DNA from: Neocallimastix lanati (nom. inval.)
Lineage: Eukaryota; Neocallimastigomycota; Neocallimastigomycetes; Neocallimastigales; Neocallimastigaceae
Length of the DNA stretch: 42,500 bases
Assembly: GCA_016946835.1 (NCBI GenBank)
Contig: JACVTC010000067.1
Span: 430,001-472,500, forward strand
Direction: 5' to 3'
A program made the position numbers and the translations under genes. This document shows, in pieces, positions 32,302 to 42,500 of the stretch. Position 1 is the first letter of the stretch. Each line of letters opens with the position of its first letter. The notes under the pieces are model-generated. The model made no database searches and was not told the origin of the DNA. It saw nothing but the letters and a program-made list of their open reading frames with translations.

Positions 32302-33181
32302 TAAAATTTAAAATAAAAATAAGAAAAAATGAAAAAAAAAAAAAGTTCATTTTTTTAATTTTTATTATTAATAAATATATTGAAAAATAATAAATTTTAA
32401 AATAAGAAGGAATATTAAAAACATTTTTAATATTTTTATAGTTTTAACTTTTTTAAATTATTTATTTTATTAACATATTATTTATTATGGTATACATTAT
32501 GGATTTTAAAAGTATATTATTTATTATGGTATACAATATGATATACATGATGAGTGAATCATACATATCAAAAATATACATTATACATAAGAAAGGAAAA
32601 TTAATATACATTATACATAAGAAAGGAAAATTTAAGAAATATTCATTGAATTAGAAAGAGAAATAAAAATTACTTATATTAAGATATAATGTATTGAAAT
32701 TATTCAAAATATAAGTCTTTATTTTTTTTAAATATTTATTAAATATAAGCAATAGCTTAAATTTATGTTAATATTTATACATATATTAATTACCGATCCA
32801 GTTTCTATCCTGATCGTTAAGGTGTTTCTTCACTAACATAAAGCTTCTGATTCGACCTTCTGATTATGTCCAAATCTAGCTTAATTTTCCTACTGAGTTT
32901 GCTCTAAGAATTATATGTTAAAGTAACATAGAGGTAAGTATAATAATATGATTGCTGTGGTTTATCCCTGGCAAAACTTAGCCGGTTTTTCCCTTCAAGG
33001 TTTTCCGTTACTAGTACAAGCAACAAAATTGACAGATACGGTTTTATTACATATAAAATAAATTTTTATCAAACTAATTTACATAAATATAAATAGTTGA
33101 TTAAATAAATTTAATTTACTGTATATTCTTATTCCATAACATTTTAATAATAGAATTATTTAGTTTATTATAATTATTTTT

Positions 33182-33218
<37 letters not shown>

Positions 33219-34118
33219 ATTTTTTATGAATAAAAAAATAAGAATATATTAATAAAAAAAAAAATAAAATAAAAATTAAAAATTTCATTTTTCAAATGAT
33301 TGATTATTGGTATAAAAAATAAAAAAAAAAAGGTATAATAAAGAAAAAAAAAATAACAAAAATTTTTTTAATTAAAAATATAAAATAATTTCAAAAAAAA
33401 AAAAAATAAAATAAAAATAAAATTTCACATTTTCCTTAAAAGTATATTTTTCAAATTGTAAAAATTTTTTTTTTTCATTATTTAAAAATAGTTTTGATAT
33501 ACAGGATAATAGAAATCATTAAATTTAGCCTTATAAATTTTCTTTTCGATAATTTACATTCATTATTCCTAAAAAAAATTATATTTAATACATCGATGTG
33601 TATTTTTACTATTGATAAAAAAAAAATTTTATTCCATATAGTTTCTTTCAATAAATATACAAATATTTTAATTTTTTTTCTCTGTTATAATAAAAAAACT
33701 TTTAATATCAACAATTTTCCTTAAATATTTTATGATATTATTGTATACTTTTTTACTTATTGTACCGATTTTAACCAAAATTTCATTTTATTTGAAAGTT
33801 TTGAAAATAATTGTACAAATAAATAATACTCTATTTAAAAAAATATTAACACTTTTTTTTTAATTTTTATCTCTTATATATAAGGTTGCAATTTTATTTT
33901 TATTGTAAATAATTTGAATCTACAAATTTACAATAGTTTATTATTTTTATGCCTTTAAAACAGCGATAAAAAAAATTTCCAAAAATTGCTTCAATACATC
34001 CTTCAAGAAACGGGCATTTGTTAATTTAGAGGTTGACTATATATGATTTATAGTTTAAATAATTATTTTTATATTAAATATATATTAGTAATTCTTCTAT
34101 TAATATAAATATTTTAAT
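32302..34118. other. Intergenic region with GC-enriched island
   Basis: Holds short direct repeats at 32480-32535 (39-bp period) and 32574-32630 (30-bp period), the unidentified island at 32790-33040, a T run at 33187-33216 and the eL39 3' flank. The frame at 33494-33724 is A/T-rich without features and is not called. Confidence 0.65.
32790..33040. other. GC-enriched unique island, unidentified (possible structured RNA)
   Basis: About 250 bases of mixed composition. Foldbacks: TTACCGATC/GATCGTTAA (32790-32798 with 32812-32820, one mismatch) and TATGTTA-AAG-TAACATA (32914-32930). Stops occur in all frames. The minus strand near 32932-32941 reads ATACTTACCT, equal to the U1 snRNA 5' end, but the expected U1 loop and Sm site do not follow in the right places, so I do not call it U1. 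Confidence 0.4.
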
Positions 34119-34671
34119 TTAAAACTTACGCTTAGTTCTTCTCCAGTTTCTTCTCTTAGCGTTGTATCTGATAGTGTTACCAGTCTTGAAACGGAACCAT
34201 TGTGGAAGTGGTCTGTTTTGCTTTTGTTTCTTACCGAGGATACGCTTAATCTTGAAAGTCTTGTTGGAAGGCTATACAATAATGATACAATACATAATAA
34301 ATATATTCAATAATTATTCTTTATATATACTCTTATATACATAATAACTAAATAATTTAAAATATTAAATCTAATCCATATCTATTATAAACATATAATA
34401 GATTATATTATAATTATTAATAAATTATTAAATATAGGACATTTCAAAATCATTATATATATTAATTTTTAATAAATTTAGGCGTGAAAGATATCCATCA
34501 TTGTAACATAACATATAATAATTAAATTCTTCAAATTTGAATTAGTAATCAACAACATAATTATAACATAATGTTAAAAGAGTTAATCCATTAAACAATT
34601 CATTTAATTATAACATAATGTTAAAAGAGTTAATCCATTAAACAATTCATTCATTCATCAATTTTTACCAT
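34119..34671 (-). CDS. RPL39: Large-subunit ribosomal protein eL39
   Basis: Component of the 60S exit tunnel. The coding exon 34119-34271 gives [18 protein letters not shown].., [20 protein letters not shown] and [11 protein letters not shown] then TAA, matching the eL39 pattern P-S-x-[31 protein letters not shown]. The upstream ATG at 34669-34671 followed by GTAAAA makes a 3-nt first coding exon; with a 397-bp intron the protein is exactly 51 residues, the usual length. Ribosomal protein genes often split right at the start codon. Better codon choice and higher GC than the neighbours fit high expression. Main uncertainty: the ATG exon is inferred from splice signals, though no in-exon ATG exists. 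Confidence 0.95.
34561..34654. repeat. 47-bp tandem duplication inside the eL39 intron
   Basis: Two adjacent copies (34561-34607, 34608-34654), identical for about 44 bases including AGAGTTAATCCATTAAACAA. It lies just inside the 5' part of the intron. Confidence 0.93.
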
Positions 34672-34680
34672 TTTCAAACG

Positions 34681-34690
34681 TCCGTACGGA
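34681..34690. promoter_or_regulatory. Perfect GC-rich palindrome beside the eL39 start codon
   Basis: TCCGTACGGA is its own reverse complement and lies 10 bases upstream of the eL39 ATG on the minus strand. In this background a 10-bp palindrome with six G/C is conspicuous; it may be a factor site or lie in the 5' UTR. Function is inferred from position only. Confidence 0.35.
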
Positions 34691-35282
34691 TCTTCAAAAA
34701 ATTTAAGAGAGGAAATATTAAATCAATATAGAATATTTTCATTTTTCTTTATGAAAAATACATTAAATCTGACCAATCATATATCAAAATACACCAGCCA
34801 TTAATACAAAATTTGTATTTCGTAATATATTGAAAATATTTCATATTAAAATTTATATTTAATAAATATATATATATTAAATAAATTATAAAATAAAATT
34901 TTAAAAAATAATCAAAATATCAAAATTTTATATTATATAATTATTTAATTATATATCTATTTATACATTTATTAAATTTATATTATTTATTTGATTTACC
35001 TATTTATACAATTATTTATATAATTTATATCATTTATTTATTCATATATTCATTTATATTATTTATACTATTTATTTATTCATATATTTATATATTTATT
35101 TAATATATATATTTTATATTAATTAGGTGTATTATTTATTTTTTTTCATTTATATCTTTTATAAAAGAATAATTTTATATTACATAAAACCTGTAGAAAA
35201 CAATTCCTAGTTACTTAATAATTACTATATATTTAATCACATATCTTTTATAGAAAACAATACAATATTTCTATATTATTAA

Positions 35283-35354
<72 letters not shown>

Positions 35355-35643
35355 ATAAATAATAATAGGAATAATATATGAATATTTTATATTAATATTT
35401 ATTATTATTATACAATATATTATTTTTATCTTTATTTTAGTTTTATTAAATTTTTTTTTATGATATTTTTATAATAATAAAAACAAAAATAACTTTGATT
35501 ATTGTGAAATTATCTCTATTAAAATTTATTTATGGTAGCAGAGAATAATTGTATATATAATAATTTATTATTATGGATGTAATCATTGGTATTATTGATA
35601 AATTTGTTATATAATTATTATTTATTATATAATAATATTTATT
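34691..35643. other. eL39 upstream spacer
   Basis: A/T-rich DNA with an (AAT)n run at about 35283-35350. No gene seen. Confidence 0.65.
35283..35350. repeat. (AAT)n microsatellite
   Basis: About 22 uninterrupted AAT units in the eL39 upstream spacer. Confidence 0.95.
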
Positions 35644-36030
35644 TTATTTTGCGGTATTATATAAATTAAATAAACTGTTATATGTAGTTAATTTCTTTGC
35701 ATTTAATTTTTCTATTGATACTGACTTAAGAAGTGTTGTCATACTTCTGGAACGATTCATTACTGTTGGTTTGCTTTGTTCCTTTGATTTTAAAGCTTTT
35801 ATTGGAAATTTTATTCATTTTTAAACATATTAATATCTATCCATTCCTCAGTTTCATCCTTCTTATCTTTTTGCAGAGGTCTTTCTTCTTGAAGTGCTTT
35901 GGATAGAGTAATCAATTTCATCTTCAATTTCTGGTTCTTCCTCTTCCTCTTCTAAATCTGTTACAATTAGAAGGATTAACTCGTTCTAAGATGCCAGCTA
36001 TTTCCAGATGTGCTGAAGAAGGACTTCTCT
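35644..36030 (-). pseudogene. Frameshifted remnant of an acidic protein gene
   Basis: On the minus strand, coding-like sequence continues through at least three frames without plausible introns: RSPSSAHLEIAGILERVNPS (about 36029 to 35970), then the acidic VTDLEEEEEEPEIEDEIDY, then TLSKALQEERPLQKD.. EEWIDINMFKNE ending in TAA, then IKALKSKEQSKPTVMNRSRS.. ending NLYNTAK at a TAA (35644-35646). Composition is clearly coding-like compared with both flanks. No start codon or family could be assigned. Probably a decayed gene or a truncated duplicate. Confidence 0.55.
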
Positions 36031-36495
36031 GGATTAGAAAAAATAATTTAGTATAAATTCATTTAAAACTTCACCTAATAATATGAATATATATTATATA
36101 AAGAAAACAAAAAAAAAAAATAAAAATAAAAATAAAAATAAAAATAAAAATAAAAAAAATAAGAAAATTAAAAAAAAAAAAAAAAAATTTAAAATAAATG
36201 AGTAAATATATGTATTATATAATACTTTAAAGATTAACTTTTATTTATTTAATCAAGATATAAATAAATGATAGATTTATATCTAAAAATTTAAACCATT
36301 AAATTTTGTAGATTTTTATTTTTCAATTATATTTGTACAAACAACACACACAATGCTATTAAAAATAAATAATAATAATAATAAAATAATTATTTCGTAC
36401 CCTTTTATATATTATTATTATTATTATTAATTTATTTATTTATTTATTATTATTATTATTTATTTATTTATTCATTATTATTATTATTATTAATT

Positions 36496-36531
<36 letters not shown>

Positions 36532-37086
36532 TTATTATTATTATTAATTATTATTATTATTTATTATTATTATTGCCAATATTATTAGTTATAGTTTACA
36601 TTAAATTCAATTTAAAATCAATGTGGATATATTAACAGATATAAAAGATAACATAAAAATTGATATGAATTATTATTCATGTTAAAAGTTTTGACCATTA
36701 TATCCAAACGTTATTACATATACGTATTATAAATTAAAGAGGAATGAACGGGGTTCAATTATAAAAATAATTAAAATTAAAATTTCAATATTATTATTTA
36801 ATGTTAAAAAAATATTGAAGTTTTATTATTATGATAATAACAGTAAAAAGCAATAGTATTATAATAATTATTATAATAAAGTTTTAATATTATTATAATA
36901 TTTAGAAATTAAGGAAAATTTTTAATAAAAATTGAAAGACTTTATACTTAAATATTGGTAATAAACATTGAAATATCTTAATATAAATATTATAGTTTTA
37001 ATAGTTTAAATAAAAATATAAAATAGTTATGTTATTTAATAAAAGATTTAAAGATTAAAAAAATTATAAATTATTTAAACCATAAA

Positions 37087-37123
<37 letters not shown>

Positions 37124-37130
37124 AATAAAA
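36031..37130. other. Intergenic A/T-rich spacer
   Basis: (AAATA)n at 36118-36155, mixed TTA/TTTA repeats at 36412-36570, and an A run at 37090-37119. No gene seen. Confidence 0.65.
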
Positions 37131-37185
37131 ATAATTAATTTGTGGTTAAGTAATCCAAAAAAATATATAAAGTAAAAAAATAATC

Positions 37186-37222
<37 letters not shown>

Positions 37223-37300
37223 AAGTAAAAAAAATAAATAATTATAATTTATTTGTGGTTAAGTAATCCAAAAAATATATAAAGTAAAAAAATAATTGTT
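37131..37300 (+). promoter_or_regulatory. Duplicated promoter-like segment upstream of the CAT-like gene
   Basis: About 57 bp occurs twice (37131-37188 and 37244-37300, 113 bp apart): TTTGTGGTTAAGTAATCC followed by TATATAAAG (37164-37172 and 37276-37284). The second TATA-like box lies about 60 bases before the ATG. Between the copies is an A run followed by (TA)n. This looks like a tandem promoter duplication; whether both are used cannot be seen. Confidence 0.5.
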
Positions 37301-37342
37301 ATATTAATATTTCATAAGAAAAATTATTAATAGATAATAAAA

Positions 37343-37978
37343 ATGAGTAGAAATAATGAAAAAATACTTGATATGAAAGTTGAAGACTTACCCTTTCGAG
37401 ACTTTTTAACCAGTAGATATTCTATGACTGTTAGGGTTTCAACTCAAAAAACTTATGAAAAAGCTAAAGAAGAAAATATTCCATTTTTTAATTTAACATT
37501 AGCGTGTATTTTAAAAGCTATCAATGAAATTAAAGAATTTAAATGGAGAATAAAAGATAACCAAGTAATAGAATATGATTGGATTAATGCTGTTACTCCA
37601 ATTATTCAAAATGATAATTCCATTCGTGAAATAGAAATAGAACCATTATCCCAGTTTTCTAATATTTATGAATGGAATAAATATGTTGAAGAAAAGAAAA
37701 AAAATATTGAAAATAATCAGTATACAGTTGAAAGTACTTTAAGAGATATACAACCAATTGCAAATTTCTCATGTTTACCCTGGATTAATTTTGATTCTAT
37801 GACTAATGTTATATGTTCACCACATCAGATAATGCCAGTTATTTCTTGGGGAAAATTGGTTGATGGTAAAATTCCAATTTCTTTAACTGCTAGTCATGTA
37901 TTTATTTTTGGTTGGCATTTTAAATTATTTTATGAAAAAGTTGAATATTATTTAACCCATCCTGAAAAACTATTTTAA
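37343..37978 (+). CDS. cat: Chloramphenicol acetyltransferase (CAT)-family protein, intronless, with a changed active-site motif
   Basis: 211 residues, near the usual CAT length (about 213-220), in one uninterrupted exon. CATs transfer acetyl from acetyl-CoA to chloramphenicol 3-OH as trimers. Landmarks: RYSMTVRVS strand (25-33); ACILKAINEIKEFKWRI (54-70), matching CAT's N-x-x-x-EFR; DNQVIEYDWINAVTPI (72-87); NFSCLPWINF (141-150), equal to the S-x-x-PW-x-x-F block with Ser143 at the substrate-contacting serine; and C-terminal SHVFIFGWHF (184-193) in place of HHxxxDGxH. The catalytic second histidine is kept (His185), but the structural Asp is Phe189 and the first His is Ser184. The N-terminus is slightly short; an in-frame TAG 12 bases upstream fixes the start. 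The bacterial family and lack of introns suggest horizontal transfer. Acetyltransferase activity is uncertain. Confidence 0.92.
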   Translation: MSRNNEKILDMKVEDLPFRDFLTSRYSMTVRVSTQKTYEKAKEENIPFFNLTLACILKAINEIKEFKWRIKDNQVIEYDWINAVTPIIQNDNSIREIEIEPLSQFSNIYEWNKYVEEKKKNIENNQYTVESTLRDIQPIANFSCLPWINFDSMTNVICSPHQIMPVISWGKLVDGKIPISLTASHVFIFGWHFKLFYEKVEYYLTHPEKLF

Positions 37979-38096
37979 AATACAATATAAATATTTTTTT
38001 ATATTTTTTTTTAAATTATAATAGAAGAAAATTAGTAATAAAGTAAATAAAAAGATTTTTATTAATTTTATTATTAATAAATATTAGATATTAGTG

Positions 38097-38134
<38 letters not shown>

Positions 38135-39260
38135 CATGATAATAATATTATTATGTTTTTAATACTTAATAATATTATAATTTAAAGTATTGAAAATTTT
38201 ATTAAATTAATGCATTATTATATCAAAGTTTAGAAAAAATATTAAAAAAAAAAAAAAGTATAATCCATATAAAAGGAAAATTTATTTCTTAAAAAATTCT
38301 TTTTATTAGATTTTTTAGTAAAAGGAAACTTCGATATAAAATAGAATAAAAAAAAATATGATTCAATATTATATTACTATGTATAATGCATTGAGTGTAA
38401 AAAAAAAATATTTATTTATAAATGAATATAATAATTAATAAATAATTATTAATAATTAAAAAATAAAATACTAATATTATAACTCTAGTATTATAATTCT
38501 AATTTCTAATAAAACTTTATGATAAATTTGTTTATTAATAAAATTTTAATAAAATTTTTGTTAAGAATCGATCATTTGAAATGGAAAATATCAAAGTATA
38601 AAAATTTAATGAAACTTTCTTAAAAATGTATCTAAACATTTATTATTGTTATTATTTTTTTTTAAACATGAAAGAGAATAGACTTTCTTAGTTTATTAAT
38701 TAATCTGAAGATAATACATTAGATTTAAGTACAATGAAATATTACATGAAAAAAAAAATAAAATAAAAAATTAAAGAGAAAATTTAAAAATAATAAAATA
38801 AATTTGTTAAGAATAGAAAATTGCAACCAAAAAATAAAACAAAATATAAAATAAAAGTAAAAATAAAAAAAATTTTTAACCATTTTACCTTTTTTTAATT
38901 TCCATTCCTATAAAACAAACAAAAAAAAAAGAAAATCATAATAGAATAATATATATGTTAATGTTAATATATCATATAATAAAATATTTATTATTAAAAT
39001 GTTCAACCCAAAAAAATAAAATATAATTAAAGGTGAAAAAAAATAAATATATGAGACCAAATAATATATAATAATATATGGAATGATTTTTCTACTTAAT
39101 ATTCAAATACAAAAGCCTATTTAAAATTATATATTGTAATAAATTAATACAATATAAATGATTTTAAATTGATAATATATTTTCAGATTTAAATAGAAAA
39201 AAATTTTTTAATTGAATTTTTTGTAATATTATATATATATATATATTATATATACTTAAT
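37979..39260. other. Spacer between the CAT-like gene and the TIR element
   Basis: A/T-rich with an A run at 38097-38133. No gene or structured feature seen. Confidence 0.65.
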
Positions 39261-40612
39261 ATTTATTTGGAGTGTGTGTCATTTCGCAAAAATTTCATTT
39301 CGGAAAAGTTTCATTTCGCAAAAATTTAATAAATAGATAAATAAATAATAAAATAAATAAATAAATAAATAATAAAAAAATAAAAAAAAAAAAGAATTAT
39401 AAAATATAAAATAAAAAATATAAAATAAAAAAAAAATATAAAATATAAAATATAAAATATAAAAAAAAAATATAAAATATAAAATATAAAAATGTAAAAT
39501 ATAAAAAGATAAAATAAAAAAAAAAAAAAAAAAAGTATAAAATATAAAAATATAAAATAAAAAAAAAATATAAGTATAAAATATAAAAAAAATATAAAAT
39601 ATAAAATATAAAATATAAAATAAAAATAAAAAATAAAAATATATATATATATATATATATAAAATAAAAAATAAAAAATAAAAATAAAAAATATAAAATA
39701 AAAAATAAAAAAAAATAAAAAATAAAAAAAAATAAAAAAAATAAAAAATAAAAATAAAAAATATAAAATAAAAAATAAAAAAAATAAAAAAAAAAATATA
39801 AAAAATATAAAATAAAAATATAAAATATAAAATATAAAATAAAAATATAAAATAAAAAATATAAAATATAAAATATAAAATATAAAATAAAAAAATAGAT
39901 ACCACCTAAAATCATCCTAATTTTGTGCTACTTTTAACTCCCTTTTTTATGATGTCCTCATCTTTTTTTTTTTTTTTTATATTTTTTTTACTGAATTATT
40001 TATAAATATTTCTTTTATTAAAAAAATTTATTAGCAATTTAAGATTTTTAAAATACTGCGCAAGGACTTAAAAGGTGTAAAATGATCAATTAATTATTTA
40101 AATATTATTTTTTAATCTTTTTTTTAATAATTATATTTTAAATTTAACAATTATATTTTAAATTATTATCCTTTACATCTTTTAAATTATTAATACTTAT
40201 TTTTTTTATATATATAAAATTCTTATATATATTTTAAAAAATTATAAAACGTTTAAAACATATGATAAAATATTTTATTTTTTTAAAGCGTTAATTCTAA
40301 TAATATTTATTATTATATAATGTATATTTAATATATATCCATATATATATGTATATTTTTTTTTAAAAATTTAATTTTAAAATTTATTTATTTATTATAG
40401 TTTTATATATTTATTTTTATTTATTTAGTTTTTTATTTAAATTATATATATTATTTATTTATTTTATTATTAATTTATTTATTTATTAAAAATTTTGCGA
40501 AATGAAACTTTTTCGAAATGAAATTTTGCGAAATGAAACTTTTTATGTAAATTTTCCGAAATGAAACTTTCCGAAATGAAATTTTGCGAAATGCTCCTCC
40601 CCCATTTATTTG
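39261..40612. mobile_element. 1.3-kb non-autonomous TIR element with 9-bp target duplication (Mutator/foldback-like)
   Basis: ATTTATTTG flanks the element at 39261-39269 and 40604-40612. The inner ends are inverted: left GAGTGTGTGTCATTTCGCAA then repeated TTTCATTTCGSAAAA; right the mirror, with six or more GAAATGAAA subrepeats and a terminal CTCCTCCCCC. The interior is an A-rich (ATAAAATATAAA)n tract (39310-39895), then unique sequence (39896-40490) including ACCACCTAAAATCATCC. No transposase. The 9-bp duplication and internally repetitive TIRs fit Mutator-like or foldback non-autonomous elements; the superfamily is inferred. Confidence 0.7.
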
Positions 40613-41301
40613 CACTATTCATCATGGATTCTGTATTAAATTGACTGTATTCAATATAATATAATGTATGTTGTAATTAATTTCAAAATAATATTATTAT
40701 ATATTTAATAACAAATTAATATATATTTTCAATTAAATAATATTTTACTACATAATTTGAAGATTAAGTTGGATGGAAGCTACTATTATAGTATGCAAAA
40801 AAAAAAAAAAAAAAAAGATTGAAAATAGATAAAAAAAAAAAGGAATAAAGACAACAATGAAATATAATAATAGTGAATATCTGAATATCACCTTTATAGA
40901 TAATATCAAAAAAAACAATAGAAGATAACAATGAAAATGTTAATAATAATAAATAATAATAATAAATAATAATAATAAATAATAATAATAAATAATAGTA
41001 ATAATGAAAAATAATGTTATTATTAATAATGGTAGTAATAATAATTACAATAATAATAATAATAATAAATAAATAAATTAATACAAAATGGATAATAATA
41101 TTAATAACGCCATTATCATTATTATTGTTATAATATTAATAAATTTTAATATATTTATATTTTATTTTTTATATAATTATTATTTTATGTATGATTAACA
41201 TTATTTATGTTAATATCATTCTTTTATGTAAATAACTTATTTCTTATTTTTATGTAAATCATGAAATCATTTGATCAAATTTAGTATAGATTTCACCTGA
41301 T
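40613..41301. other. Spacer before the terminal satellite
   Basis: A run at 40798-40816 and (AAT)n with interruptions at 40944-41080. No gene seen. Confidence 0.65.
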
Positions 41302-42500
41302 TATTTTATTTTATTTTATTTTATTTTATTTTATTTTATTTTATTTTATTTTATTTTATTTTATTTTATTTTATTTTATTTTATTTTATTTTATTTTATT
41401 TTATTTTATTTTATTTTATTTTATTTTATTTTATTTTATTTTATTTTATTTTATTTTATTTTATTTTATTTTATTTTATTTTATTTTATTTTATTTTATT
41501 TTATTTTATTTTATTCCATCTGTACTTTATATTCATATTTCTACTATTTATTTTATTTTATTTTATTTTATTTTATTCAATCTGTACTTTCTTATTTAAT
41601 ATTCTACTTTTTATTTTATTTTATTTTATTTTATTTTATTTTATTTTATTTTATTTTATTTTATTTTATTTTATTTTATTTTATTTTATTTTATTTTATT
41701 TTATTTTATTTTATTTTATTTTATTTTATTTTATTTTATTTTATTTTATTTTATTTTATTTTATTTTATTTTATTTTATTTTATTTTATTTTATTTTATT
41801 TTATTTTATTTTATTTTATTTTATTTTATTTTATTTTATTTTATTTTATTTTATTCCATCTGTACTTTATATTCATATTTCTACTATTTATTTTATTTTA
41901 TTTTATTTTATTTTATTTTATTCAATCTGTACTTTCTTATTTAATATTCTACTTTTTATTTTATTTTATTTTATTTTATTTTATTTTATTTTATTTTATT
42001 TTATTCCATCTGTACTTTATATTCATATTTCTACTATTTATTTTATTTTATTTTATTTTATTTTATTTTATTCAATCTGTACTTTCTTATTTAATATTCT
42101 ACTTTTTATTTTATTTTATTTTATTTTATTCAATCTGTACTTTCTTATTTAATATTCTACTTTTTATTTTATTTTATTTTATTTTATTTTATTTTATTTT
42201 ATTTTATTTTATTTTATTTTATTTTATTTTATTTTATTTTATTTTATTTTATTTTATTTTATTTTATTTTATTTTATTTTATTTTATTTTATTTTATTTT
42301 ATTTTATTTTATTTTATTTTATTTTATTTTATTTTATTTTATTTTATTTTATTTTATTTTATTTTATTTTATTTTATTTTATTTTATTTTATTTTATTTT
42401 ATTTTATTTTATTTTATTTTATTTTATTTTATTTTATTTTATTTTATTTTATTTTATTTTATTTTATTTTATTTTATTTTATTTTATTTTATTTTATTTT
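41302..42500. repeat. Compound (TTTTA)n satellite with two alternating spacer types
   Basis: Pentamer array running to the right edge. It is interrupted by spacer A (CCATCTGTACTTTATATTCA.., at 41516, 41856, 42006) and spacer B (CAATCTGTACTTTCTTATTT.., at 41578, 41923, 42073, 42131). Each A is followed 62-67 bases later by a B; the final B stands alone. A and B share ATCTGTACTTT and TTCTACT, so they derive from one ancestor. Confidence 0.95.

Noticed and set aside
32870-32942. tRNA or U1 snRNA candidate (GATTCGACC; ATACTTACCT on the minus strand)
   Set aside because: No cloverleaf can be drawn around the B-box-like word, and the U1 loop and Sm site are missing at the expected spacing.
33494-33724. 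76-residue plus-strand frame
   Set aside because: A/T-rich F/I/K/N composition, no domain, no splice partners; expected by chance at this base composition.
39279-39915. Two long overlapping minus-strand open frames rich in F/I/Y
   Set aside because: They arise from the A-rich (ATAAAATATAAA)n interior of the TIR element; low complexity, two frames open at once, no domain.

Overview
This window is extremely AT-rich nuclear DNA of a eukaryote with many short AT-rich introns, long A/T homopolymers and (TA)n, (TTA)n, (TTATTTA)n and (TTTTA)n arrays. The gene content fits an anaerobic gut fungus (Neocallimastigomycota) best. It has a fungal Kre9/KNH-type surface domain, a WNK kinase of the kind kept in early-diverging fungi, and an intronless bacterial-type chloramphenicol acetyltransferase gene beside intron-rich housekeeping genes. 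The proteins lack the poly-N/poly-Q runs expected of Dictyostelium. The assignment is an inference from base composition, intron style and gene families.

Layout. 1-6707 (minus): the 5' two thirds of the RNA polymerase III largest subunit RPC1, reconstructed as 16 exons with every exon-exon frame checked by hand; it runs off the left edge. 8997-10257 (minus): SLX9, a ribosome-biogenesis factor, four exons. 10258-15527: repeat-rich spacer with 47-bp tandem repeats, heptamer arrays, a perfect 22-bp-stem hairpin and a short hairpin-rich retroposed element with poly(A) tail and target-site duplication. 15528-17891 (plus): a single-pass membrane protein with signal peptide, KNH-like ectodomain, one transmembrane helix and a cytoplasmic SH3-like end, five exons. 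17892-21283: spacer with a heptamer array and a GC-enriched island of unknown identity. 21284-26075 (plus): a complete 14-exon WNK kinase.

27000-30551 is a nest of mobile DNA: an 18-bp inverted repeat, an element with terminal inverted repeats, a degenerate LTR retroelement, and a second, 5'-truncated, opposite-strand copy of the small retroposed element. 31851-32301 (plus) is a broken gene for a small four-helix membrane protein. 34119-34671 (minus) encodes ribosomal protein eL39 with an ATG-only first coding exon. 35644-36030 (minus) is a frameshifted pseudogene. 37343-37978 (plus) is the CAT-like gene behind a duplicated promoter-like segment. 39261-40612 is a 1.3-kb element with TIRs and a 9-bp target duplication. 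41302-42500 is a compound (TTTTA)n satellite with two alternating spacer types.

RPC1, SLX9 and eL39 all serve RNA/ribosome production but are separate genes, not an operon. WNK and the KNH-TM-SH3 protein are both candidate osmotic or surface-signalling proteins; no direct link between them can be shown here. All functions rest on residue motifs read by eye; no database search was run.
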